Under the pieces are notes generated by a model. That model ran no database searches, had not been told where the DNA came from, and was given only the letters and a program-made list of their open reading frames with translations. From Prorocentrum cordatum (lineage: Eukaryota > Sar > Dinophyceae > Prorocentrales > Prorocentraceae), in the NCBI GenBank assembly GCA_963575745.1, contig CAUYUJ010005692.1:369897-407396 (forward strand): a DNA stretch of 37,500 bases, read 5' to 3'. The stretch's first letter is position 1. The number at the start of each line of letters is the position of its first letter. Of the stretch, positions 20,043 to 28,254 are shown piece by piece. The translations under genes were made by a program, and so were the position numbers.

Positions 20043-23000
20043 CTGTTAGGCAACCACATACGAACGCTCCCCCTGCAGGCCAGATCTCTGAAAAACTGGC
20101 CAGGGCTACGAAATTGGAAGGATGCCCACAGCGAAGCGAACCCCAGCGGCGGTGTCCGACACCCTAGCGTCACTGGACCCAGGGGTACCCTGAGATCCTG
20201 GGACGCGGAGAAGATTCAGCATCGCGAGTTTTCACGACTGGAGCCCCCTGGACCCTGTCTTCCTGCGGCATTTCTCGAACCGTATCGATCTGTGAGGTCA
20301 CATTGACCTCAAAATAAGCGAAAACGCCTGGCGTGAAAAAAACGCAGCGCCTGGATTTCAGGGTAGGGTTCGCAAGTGGTCTCAGAACCAGAGATCCGAT
20401 GTCTAGATTTGTTCAACACGAGGTCCCTGAAGTCTCAACCCTTCCCCAGGGCTAGCTTTTCATCCTGAGCAGAGGTCGAAAACGCGGAACATATCCGTGT
20501 TGAATTTCTCAATTGAAGACAGCACAACCCACGCCCACCCCCAGCCAGGACCCCAACTCCCGAACTGGTGATCTAGGGGCTCCTGGCTGTGGGTGAGGAT
20601 TGATTTTTTGCCTCCCAGAGCCCCGAACAAAAACACCCCCAGCCAGGAGCCCCCAGATCACCAAGTCGGGAGTGGGGCGTGGGTTGTGCGATCCTCATCA
20701 ACACGCTTCGAGTAGTGGATCGACTACAGAATTGGTTTACCCCAAAGATAAGTCTTGTCGAATCTACGAAAAAAATACGTGGACTGCTCGTAGATCTACG
20801 AAGATTCTACGAAGTTGTAATCCATTTGACGAGAAAACCAATCTTGGGGTAAATCAATTCTGCAGTCGATCCCCTACTCGAATGCTGGAGGTCTGGGCAC
20901 CTGTCCCGCAGGTACTCGAGGCAGGCGGCCGCCAGCGGCCAGCCTCCCGGCGGCGCACCGACCTCTGCCTCCGCCGCCTCCCTCGCCGCCCGCGCCACGG
21001 CCGGGTCCCCGCGGAGCAGCGCGGCCGCGACCGACCGGAGGGCGGCCTCCACCGACGGCAGCATCTCCTTTCATCGGGGAGTCGTAAGATCGGTTGGCCT
21101 GACTGGGCCGTCAGGAAAACGGGGAGGCCCGGGCTGAAATCTGGCGCGAGCTCCCGCTGCCTACACCCCACGAATACTGGGCGTCAAAATCCAGGACGGG
21201 ACCGTCAACAAAAAAAGGTCGGTAAACCCGCGTTCCTGCGAACTGGAGTCTTGCGCTTCCCTGGCTCTAAAGAGTGGCGGCTGGCACATCCGCAGTGCGA
21301 GGCGGGGACGTATCCATATCCATCGCCTGGGAAACAGGGCGGCGGTGGATACGGAGACTCCAGACGTCATAATACGTGGGAGGGGGTCACAACCCTCCCA
21401 GACGAGCAGGTTTCGACCCCACCAGACCAGCCATGAAAAGGCGGCATGTTGCCCAGACCCCACTGGAACACTCCAAGACAGCCCCAATCATACACCCCCC
21501 AAATCAGACCACCACCCTTTTACTGTGAAATCCAGAATACAGTTTGGCCCCAGGGGGGCCGGTTATATCCATATCCACCGCATGACGAGGTCCCCAGGTC
21601 GATCCACCAAGAGGTGGTTCTGGACAACTCCCCGCCCCTGACCCAGCCGAGGGGAGAGAAATGAGGGGCCAGGCCTTCTGAGAAGGCGGCGGGACTTTTC
21701 AGAAGCCCTCCGGCCTTCTGAGAAGCCGTCTTCTTTGGAGAGAGCTCAAGCACCTTCTCGGAAGGCCAGAGGCCTCCTGAGCCTCCCGAGAAGGGGCTGG
21801 CCTTCCCCCCTGGGCGCCACCGCCGACTCTGAGAAAGGCGAGCGTCACATCCCCAGACATCCAGCGGTGTGGTTGTTTCAACCGCGGCGCGTTCCATGGA
21901 TTCCAACCCCTGGGGCGCCTCCGGAGCCCCAGGGCCATCAAAAAAAGGATCCGGGACGAGGAGCTGCCTCACGAAAGAGAAAAAGGGGAGCCTCTGGGGT
22001 CGCGGGTTGAAAACATCCGCCACCGCGCTAGCTGCGGGTGCTGTGCGTCGGGCCCTTTCGCTTTTCGCAGAAGCAACGACGAGGCCCCCCGACGCATCGA
22101 GCCCAAGATGCGTTCATCGTTGTGGCCGAGTCCCTGCGTCTTTGGCCTCCCAGGCAGAAACTTGCCCCAAGTACAGAGCCTGCGGCAGGGGGGCCACGGA
22201 CCCTGCCGCCCGAGCTTCTCGCCCCCGGCCCCAGGAAGCCTCGGAAAGAATGTCGCCGATCAGAGGCGGTGGCCCTCTACGGCTTCCACGACGGCCCAAT
22301 ATAGACTCGCAAACAGCCGCGCTGGTCCCAAAGCGGCCTAAGGAGGCCGCCAAGAAGGACCAAGAGGACAGCAAGAGGCCTTCCAGCACGCCTTCTGGGG
22401 GCTAAGACGGTGTGAAAGACATTGTCTTCCTGTCAGTTTTACATTATCGCGTTTTGTCGCGACAGCGTCCAGGACGGCCCACGAAGCCCTCAAGATCGCT
22501 CCAAGACGGCATTGGAACTCTCACGAGGTCTAAAAACGGCCCCCAAGACGCTCACAGAAATTCCAAGGGGTCCCCCAAAGCCCCCAAGAGGCCCCCAAGA
22601 AGCCCTAGAGAAGCTCCCAACAGGCCCCGCATAGGCTCCCAAGAGGCTCCCCAGAAGCACCACAAGAGGCCCCCAGGAAGGTCCCAAAGGCCCGCAGGGG
22701 CCCACTAGAGGCCCTCAGAGGCTCCAAGAAGCGTCCTGGAGGCCCCCACGAGGCCATGACTGGCTTCCAAGAAGCTCTCCGGAGGCCACATGAGGACCTC
22801 AGAGAGGCCCCCACGAGGCCTCGACGGGCTCCTAAAAGGCTCTCAAGAGGTCCCATGAGGGCTTCAACGCACTCAGCAAACAACGTCGGCAAAGACAGCT
22901 TACCCTGTTCATCTTTCGCCAAACAGCGCTCCAGCAAAGCGGGGCCTCGTGGGTAGTGTGCGTCGGGCCCTCGCGTTTTGTTCCACTCGCTTCTTGCGAT

Positions 23001-25937
23001 GCGATAGAGTAAAGCCCCACAACGCATCTAGCCCAAAATGCGTTTATTTGTGTGGCCTAGTCCCGGCCTTCTAGGCCGTCTTCCAAGCAAAACAATGTCC
23101 CGAAAACAAAGCCTGGGGAAGGGGGGGTCCGTGGCCCCTCCCCCCTTCCCCCCCACGCCAACCCGAGCGCGGTGGCGGAATCGCGCGGCAGCGCACTTGG
23201 ATCACGTCGTCGGACCCTCGCCTGGATGCTGCATCTGTTTTTGGCGTCTGGAGCCGTCTGAAGTCGGCCCGGGATGAGAAGCCGGCACAGGCGGGCCGCC
23301 CTGGGAGGAGTCCAGGCACCGACCTCGATAGGATCGCGCGGTCTGGAAACCGCGACGCCCCGATGGATGCGCGCTCCCACGGGGGCTCTCCCCGCGCGGG
23401 TCACCCGCGGAAGGCCACCCTGGACGCATCGGGGCCGAAGAGTCCAGCCGGCTGGGCCGCAGATGTGGATGTGACCGCCCCCGGAAGCCTGGAAAAAAAA
23501 CGTGCCATCTCTCGGGGCGCATGCTTCACTTCCTTTTGACGCGACTCCCTTTGGCTCGGAAATTTAGCGGGGGCACCAGCACAACCGTGAAAACGACGCG
23601 GCGCGTTTCAAAATCGGAAACGAGGCCCTGGAACGGACAGCGGGTGCGGAGCGGCAGCCCGACTGGCCTCGGCCCCGCTCCCGCGCACCCCCACCCCTGT
23701 GGGAGTGGCACTTGCGGGGAATGCTTCACTTCCGCCGGCTTCCGCCAGCCTTCCTCCGACTTCCGCTGGCGGAACAGCCCTCGTTTATACCTCCGCCGCA
23801 TTCCGCCACCCCTCCGCAGACTTCCGCCAAAGAAGAGGTGGCAACCTCTCGACGTCTCAAAGGCGAGGCCCCCTCTGCAACTCGGTACTGTGCTTCCCGC
23901 TCGCAGTCCTCTGCGGGGGTCGCGTACGGGTCCGCGAGACGGCACTTCGTCGGGTTCCCCGACGCCCAGTCGCCGACGCCAGACCCCGCCGCGCGGCAGC
24001 AGAAGCGGGCCACCGCCTCTGCAGACAGAAAGGCAGCACGAGCATCAGCTCTCCGAGGTCCGCGCGCACTTCCTGGATCGGCGCGCCTCTGACGCCGTCC
24101 CTGGCGCGCAACGCGAGCCAGGAAAGGGGGCCCAGCGCCGATAGAAGAAGTCAGCGGAGCTCCGACGGCTCATGCCTGCGCAGACTCTGCTTCTCAACTG
24201 CGGGTGGTGACGGCAGGAAGCCGCGCCCGCGAGTGGGGCAAGCTGTGCTCCTTCGCGGGCGCACGTGTGCACGGCAACTCGTTTCTGCCTCGAGCCTCGT
24301 GGTTCTGCACCAGGCTCCACGCGGCCTCGACCCGGAAGTGCTCCTCTGGCGCCGCTCGCTGCTGCGCCGTCAGGGGCTCCAGCTCCGAGTCCAGGGGGGC
24401 CGACGCCCTCGCGCTCCCGGGCTCGATCGCGGAGCGGGCCTCCCTCGCCAGGTCGCTGTCGCTGGGGAAGCACTCGCCGTACTGGGGCGGGATCCGGGGA
24501 ACACATCGTGACGTGAGCACAGGCTCTCATCTCGGAGGGCCGCGCGGATTCCTCGGATCGGCGCTGGGGCCCCCTGGCGGCGCCTCTGGCGGATCCAAGA
24601 AGTCAGCGCGGACCTCGCATGTGCATGTCAGAATGGGTTCCCCGAGGGATGTCCATGCAGTGGGTGTAGTAGTCACTCTTGGTCGCCATGTAGTGCGGCA
24701 GCGCCTCGTAGGCCGAGAGCCAGCTGTCGATGTTCGGAAACCGCTTGCGGACGTCGTAACCCTTGTAGAACATGGCGCTGGCCACGGCCCGCTCCACGTG
24801 CGAGACGTACTGCATGTCCACCAGCGTCGGCCACGCGTACGGGAGGAAGAACGGGGATTCCGTGTTGCTGCCAAGCTCGCGGTCCACCTGCTCCAGCACG
24901 GAGGTGAACTCCCCGTCGCCACCCCCGAGGAACGGCACCTCCGGGCGGAACATGTAGCCGCACCAGGCGCCGAAGAGCTTGCGCTCGAGGCCCAGGAGCT
25001 GCTGCGCACGGTCGAGCAGGGGCCCCGCCGGCGGGATCATTGGCTTGTCTGGGTCGGGGAACGTCCTCTCGATGGTGACCATGATGTCCAGGCTCTCCGT
25101 CATGAGCCTGCCGTCGATCTCCATCGCTGGCAGCAGCCCGTTGGGGATCAGTTTCAAGAAGGACTGCGGCTTGTCGCCGTAGGAGCGCATGGGCACCTTC
25201 ACCGTCTCGTAGTCCACGCGCTTCTCCTCGAGCATGAGCCACACCTTCTGGCAGTAGGGGCACCACGCCGCCTGGTCCCGGAAGATCTTCACCCGCGGCT
25301 TCTCGCGCCCCTCGCCAAAATACCTCACCTTTGCGTCCGTGTGCGGCAGCAGGCCCGCCTCCCGCTTCGCCCGCGCCTCCGCCAGCTGCCTGCCCGCCTC
25401 CGTGGCCTCCGCCTCCTTGGCAAGATCAGTCAGCATCGAGTCGACAAATCGAATCGAATTGGAACGCGCGTCGGATCGGGCTGCATCGGCACGGGGTCGA
25501 AATCGAATCGGACAGGCCGCGCTGGGAAGCACGACGGCGCCATGCGAACCTCGGGCCGCACCGCGCCGAATCGGGCCGGGGCGGCCAACACAGAACGAGA
25601 CCGACCGGATCGACATGGACCCCACCTCGGCCAGCTGGCCCCAACTCGCCACCGCGGCGCGGCGCGCGCCCACGCCCGCCCCCGCGCCCGCCGCCCCCCC
25701 GCGCCCCCGGCGCGGCGCCCGGCGCAGCCCGCCAGCCCCTGCCGCCAGCCCCGCCGCCAGTGCGCCTCCGCCCACCCGGCGCGCAGCAAGCACGCCGCCG
25801 CCGCCGCCGCACGCCGCGCGGCGCGGGCGCGCGCCGGCGGCGACGGCGCCGCCGCCGCGCGGCCTCGGCGCGCTGGCGGCCAGCGGGCCGCCGCGCGCGG
25901 CCGGCGGCGGCGCTGCGAGCGGCGCCACGAGCGGCAT
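19993..25937 (-). CDS. Glutathione S-transferase/thioredoxin-fold protein gene, six visible exons
   Basis: Exons on the minus strand in order: 25937-25626, 25415-24614, 24530-24296, 24016-23909, 21067-20901 and 20042-19993. All joins keep frame, and the last one completes an Arg codon across the intron. The protein has a low-complexity Ala/Arg/Gly N-terminus, perhaps for plastid targeting. A thioredoxin-like N domain follows with WCPYC, the cis-Pro loop GLLPAMEIDG and TESLDIM, then a helical GST C domain. Downstream exons match the order I recall for algal GST-domain proteins (PPQYG...; NHEA|AVARF; DPYATPAE; VEAALRSVAAALL; YLRDR|VGSPRDLSMPA). The following part (usually AHLNW-like) was not found, so the 3' end is missing or diverged. 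The likely role is glutathione-dependent redox or conjugation; substrate unknown. Confidence 0.82.
20522..20689. mobile_element. Foldback element with ~57-bp inverted arms
   Basis: The left arm 20522-20595 (GCACAACCCACGCC ... ACTCCCGAACTGGTGATCTA ... GCTCCTGGCTGTGGGTG) inverts to the right arm 20634-20689 with few mismatches. The left arm carries about 17 extra bases (CACCCCCAGCCAGGACC), which look like a partial copy of the arm end. It lies in the intron between exons 5 and 6 of the GST-like gene. Confidence 0.85.
20707..20882. mobile_element. Foldback element with ~45-bp terminal inverted repeats
   Basis: The left end TTCGAGTAGTGGATCGACTA continues CAGAATTGGTTTACCCCAA. The inverted right end reads ATTCGAGTAGGGGATCGACT, GCAGAATTGATTTACCCCAA. 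The inner part has CGTAGATCTACGA and GATTCTACGA, a second palindrome. About 176 bp, non-coding, in the same intron, ending 18 bases from the donor of exon 5. Confidence 0.87.
20901..21067 (-). CDS. GST-like gene exon 5
   Basis: After GAAAG| it reads EMLPSVEAALRSVAAALLRG, then DPAVARAAREAAEAEVG and AAACLEYLRD, ending GACAG|GTGCCC. It is 167 nt long, so the final AG joins the first G of the next exon to give Arg. The Ala-rich helix and YLRDR are typical of this position. Confidence 0.75.
21290..21650 (+). repeat. Dispersed repeat F3, copy c, split by a MITE
   Basis: F3 sequence at 21290-21357 (GCGAGGCGGGGACGTATCC, GGCGGCGGTGGATAC) resumes at 21538 (ACAGTTTGGCCCCAGGGGGG, ATCCATATCCACCGCATGAC, GATCCACCAAGAGGTGG). 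It lies inside the exon 4-5 intron of the GST-like gene. Confidence 0.7.
21358..21537. mobile_element. MITE copy 2
   Basis: CTCCAGACGTCATAATACGT is followed by GGGAGGGGGTCACAACCCTC, CCAGACGAGCAGGTTTCGAC. This matches copy 1 at 9781 block by block. The right end CCCTTTTACTGTGAAATCC is the inverted partner. The element is 180 bp with TA at 21538. Many differences between copies are transitions. Confidence 0.8.
21665..21810. repeat. Cluster of GGCCTTCTGAGAAGGC palindromes
   Basis: Three or four related palindromes (near 21671, 21712, 21757 and 21785) on the pattern CCTTCTGAGAAGG or its CTTCTCGGAAGG variant, in the same intron as F3 copy c. Confidence 0.6.
22031..22205 (+). repeat. Dispersed repeat F4, copy a
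   Basis: TGTGCGTCGGGCCCT, then CGACGCATCGAGCCCAAGAT, GCGTTCATCGTTGTGGCC, and GCCTGCGGCAGGGGGGCC. These blocks recur in order at 22950-23135. TGCGTCGGG pairs with CCCGACGCA inside this copy. Confidence 0.75.
22450..22870 (+). repeat. Degenerate CCAAGAGGCC array 3
   Basis: CCCCCAAGAGGCC, CCAAGAAGC and CCACGAGGCC units of about 10-12 bases. It lies between the two F4 copies in the long intron of the GST-like gene. Confidence 0.7.
22950..23135 (+). repeat. Dispersed repeat F4, copy b
   Basis: Direct repeat of 22031-22205 about 920 bases away (TGTGCGTCGGGCCCT, CAACGCATCTAGCCCAAAAT, GCGTTTATTTGTGTGGCC), diverged mainly by transitions, with the internal hairpin lost. Confidence 0.75.
23136..23908 (-). 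other. Remainder of the exon 4-5 intron
   Basis: Intronic by the GST-like gene model. Contains a degenerate CTTCCGCC-type repeat at about 23726-23830 and no supported exon. Confidence 0.5.
23909..24016 (-). CDS. GST-like gene exon 4
   Basis: After CTGCAGAG| it reads AVARFCCRAAGSGVGDWASG and NPTKCRLADPYATPAE, 36 codons, ending GCAGAG|GACTGC. That donor is GA, allowed in dinoflagellates. HEAVARF across the junction matches the expected family sequence. Confidence 0.75.
24042..24176 (-). mobile_element. Foldback element I2, copy B
   Basis: The left arm GCATCAGCTCTCCGAGGTCC, GCGCGCACTTCCTGGATCGG, CGC inverts to the right arm ending GTCAGCGGAGCTCCGACGGC, TCATGC. The centre carries the CCTGGCGCGC / GCGAGCCAGG hairpin found in copy A. 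It lies inside the intron 24017-24295, about 25 bases upstream of the exon 4 acceptor. Confidence 0.8.
24296..24530 (-). CDS. GST-like gene exon 3
   Basis: With the acceptor CTCCGAG| at 24531 the frame reads EPVLTSRCVPRI (element-derived), then PPQYGECFPSDSDLAREARS and HFRVEAAWSLVQNHE. It ends at CACGAG|GCTCGAG, a GC donor. From 24493 down it is ancestral exon. In relatives IPPQYG follows directly on THxMD, so the residues between are insertion. Confidence 0.75.
24494..24645 (-). mobile_element. Foldback element I2, copy C, with 5-bp target duplication
   Basis: A 152-bp insert flanked by GGGAT at 24489-24493 and 24646-24650. The outer ends CCGGGGAACACATCGTGACG and (inverted) TCGGGGAACCCATTCTGACA form a terminal inverted repeat that continues into the AGGTCCGCGCTGACTTC arms. 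Removing the element plus one GGGAT leaves an exon reading MDIPPQYG without a gap, the sequence expected for the family. Inside it, a GT-AG pair (24613, 24531) could be spliced out as an 83-nt intron, leaving about 23 extra residues. Confidence 0.85.
24614..25415 (-). CDS. GST-like gene exon 2: catalytic N domain and most of the C domain
   Basis: After CCAAG| the protein runs EAEATEAGRQLAEARAKREA, then VKIFRDQAAWCPYCQKVWLM (beta-alpha with the CxxC redox pair), PNGLLPAMEIDGRLMTES (cis-Pro loop and glutathione-binding Glu-Ser), and a helical C domain (RAQQLLGLERKLFGAWCGYM; AMFYKGYDVRKRFPNIDSWL). It reaches YMATKSDYYTHCMDIP. The last 12 or so residues before the donor at 24613 (RGTHSDMHMR) come from the inserted I2 element, not the ancestral exon. 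This is the best-supported host coding segment in the window. Confidence 0.9.
25416..25625 (-). mobile_element. I1 repeat, copy C, forming intron 1 of the GST-like gene
   Basis: The 210-bp interval between GCCGAG|GTGGGG and GCCAAG|GAGGCG has the I1 body (GCGCGTCGGATCGGGCTGCA, TCGGCACGGGGTCGAAATCG). The two boundary strings agree at about 12 of 16 positions, suggesting a worn target duplication. The interval is open in frame, so intron retention would not truncate the protein. Confidence 0.75.
25626..25937 (-). CDS. GST-like gene exon 1: Ala/Arg/Gly N-terminal extension
   Basis: An ATG at 25937-25935 opens MPLVAPLAAPPPAARGG and a long Ala/Gly/Arg region, ending VASWGQLAE at GCCGAG|GTGGGG. The composition (no acidic residues for most of its length, many Arg and Ala) fits an organelle-targeting presequence or a disordered leader. 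GC is extreme (about 85%), so the start is uncertain; the frame is open upstream for only a short distance. Confidence 0.5.
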
Positions 25938-26479
25938 CGGGTCCTGTGCCAGCGCGGGCAGGGGGGGGGGGGCGCCGCGCCCGGCGCGGCCCCGCGCCCT
26001 TGGGCCACAAGGCCTCGCGAGGCGGAGAGCTGCCGGCCTGGGCTTCCGTGGCTCCGCTGCTGGTCCCGCCGCGCCCGGTACGGTCCAGTACGGTCCAGGT
26101 CGCGGGCCCGTAGCAAGTTCCAGGAGGCTGCGCGCCTCCTATCTCGACAGCAGCATCGCGGCTGACACCGCTAAAAGAAAAACTGCGCAACACATGTTGG
26201 GCAACCCCTTTGCAGGACACCCCTCCGCCATCCGGACATTCATCGCCACCGTGCCCCCCTGGCGCGTTGAGGCGTGGTAGAATGCCGCCAAGTGCTGTCT
26301 GGTAGGTTTCCTGTACTATGCTAAGAGACGCCCCTACCTACTCCTCGCGCTCAGTGCATACACCGCACTCTTCCCGAGACAACAATCCCTTGTGAAAATC
26401 ATAGATCCGCGCACCCGAGTCCACGATCAAGCAGACAAACACTATGGATTCGCGCTCCCGAGTTTGAAAGACGGCCCGA
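25938..26479. other. Region upstream of the GST-like gene
   Basis: GC falls from extreme to ordinary between 26130 and 26180. A G run (25971-25980) and a duplicated GGTCCAGTACGGTCCAG-type motif at 26082-26098 are the only features. No promoter motif is recognised; dinoflagellate promoters lack a clear TATA box. Confidence 0.35.
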
Positions 26480-26785
26480 CTTGGCTTCTAGACAGCACAA
26501 GAGGGCCAGAAGAGGACCCCCAACAAGGCCCCAAGAGGCCAAAATCATAGATTCCCCACTTCGCCTTCTCGGGTTTCCTGCAGCCCCCGACGGCCCCAGA
26601 GGCCTCCAAGATGGTCCGAAGGCAGCCCAAGAAGCTCTGAAATGGAGAGGGCCTCGCGAAAGTCCAACAGGGCCCCTGAATGGCCCAGCACGGCCCCAAG
26701 AGCCCCAAGCTGGTCCAAGAGGGCATCCTGAGGGGCCCAAGACGGCCTCAAGGGGGTCCCGCGACGGCCCAAGACGGCCCAAAAC
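26480..26785 (+). repeat. Degenerate CCAAGAGGCC array 4
   Basis: CCCCAAGAGGCC, CCAAGATGGTCC and CCCAAGACGGCC units in the usual + strand sense. Confidence 0.7.
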
Positions 26786-26975
26786 GTGAGATCGATGTTG
26801 AGATCGATAGTGGGATCGACTGTGAGATCGTGAAATCGATTGTAAGACGGATAGCGAACACGACTTTGAGATCGACAGTGAGATCTATTGTGAGATCGAT
26901 AGCGAGAGGGATAGTGAGTTCTGATGTGAGATCGATCGTGAAATCAATTGCGAAATCGATGGTGTGATCGATCGT
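26785..26975 (+). repeat. 12-bp GATC-rich tandem repeat
   Basis: About 15 units on the pattern TGAGATCGATAG or TGTGAGATCGAT, with drift (GGGATCGACTG, GAAATCGATTG). Almost every unit keeps ATCGA. Confidence 0.88.
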
Positions 26976-27057
26976 GATATCGGATGAGACGTTGGTTCCT
27001 CCCCTCGAAACTCCTTATTACTCAAAGGGAGGCCGTACATGTATGTATATCAACCAC

Positions 27058-27062
27058 AAAGC

Positions 27063-27105
<43 letters not shown>

Positions 27106-27140
27106 GAAACAACAACAGCACCAACAACAGCAACAATAAG
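27058..27140 (+). repeat. (CAA)n microsatellite
   Basis: About 15 uninterrupted CAA units, then CAA with GAA, CAG and ACC variants. Confidence 0.92.
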
Positions 27141-27424
27141 GGAACGCTGGCTCTCGAAGCCCCTTCCAACGGGGCGAGCTTCCCCGTCGCTCCCCACGGG
27201 AGGTACGCCTACTTTCTAACGCCCCCTCTGGGGAAAGGGGGGGGGACACCGCATCGCACCGTACTGGCTTCTGGGCCAGCCCCCATTGGGAATTGATTCG
27301 ATTGCCAGATCCAATCGAGGAGGCTAAGGCGCCTGCAAGCGCCGAAACTTCCCAGGCCATGTCGTCCCCACGCAAGCTCAATAAGTACGAAAGAATGTAA
27401 AATCCCCACTCAGGAACCTTTTTA

Positions 27425-28235
27425 GACAATAATCCTGACTAAAAGAATTTGAGTCAGGAGCCCCTTATGAAAAACCCTTGCTACATAATCCTTACTAGGA
27501 GACCGTAGTCAAGAATACTTACTAAGGGACTTACTCAAGACTTCTAAGAGAATATGTTTGAAGAAACCTTCCTACGGGAAAACTACTCAAGAGTCCTTAC
27601 TTAGAGAACCCAGATACAAATACTTACTATGGGAGGCTCCCTCAAAAATTATTACTCAGAGAACCCGAGTAAAGAATCCTTACTCTGGGATTATCACTCA
27701 ACGGTCTTACTCAGAAAACCCGAATAAAGAATCCTTACGATGGGAGTCTCAATCAGAACTTCTTACTGAGAGAACCTTAATGACGAATCCTTACTACGGG
27801 ACTCGTACTCATGAGTGATTACTAAGAGAACCTAAGCTAAGAAGCTTCACTAAGGGAAGGTGACTCAAGAGTCCTCACTAAGAGAAGCTTCACAACGAAT
27901 TTGAAGACTGGGCATACTACTCACGAGTCCTCACTCGAAGAACATGAATGGAGATTCCTGACTACGTGACTACTACTCAAGAGTCCCTACTAACAGCACC
28001 TTACTGAAGAAGCCTAGCTAAGGGACTCTTGTTCAAAAATCCTTACTATGAGCACCTCAGTCAAGGGACTTCACTACGGGAAGATGACTCAAGAGTCCTT
28101 ACTAAAAGAACCTTAGTGCAGAATCCCTACTACGGGACCCTGACTCAAGAGTCCCTACTAAGAGCGTATACATGAAGACTTTGTACTACGGGGCTCTCAC
28201 TCACGGGTCCGTCCTAAGAGAACATGAGTAAAACA
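27425..28235 (+). repeat. ~55-bp satellite made of two related halves
   Basis: About 14 units. A typical one reads AAGAATCCTTACTACGGGAC, then TACTCAAGAGTCCTTACTAA, GAGAACC. Units of 55-56 bases line up well at 27600-27840. The two halves share CTTACTA, so the unit probably arose by doubling of a ~28-bp monomer. It is AT-richer than its surroundings. The open frame over part of it is compositional. Confidence 0.85.
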
Positions 28236-28254
28236 AATCTCAATGCGGGATTAT

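Noticed and set aside
22870-22960. Minus-strand LLERCLAKDEQGKLSLPTLF segment as a possible exon
   Set aside because: It lies in the middle of the GST-like intron between repeats, with no splice pair and no recognised family.
24204-26165. 653-residue + strand frame opposite the GST-like gene
   Set aside because: It is the antisense shadow of the GST-like exons and introns; the minus-strand reading explains the sequence and matches a known fold.
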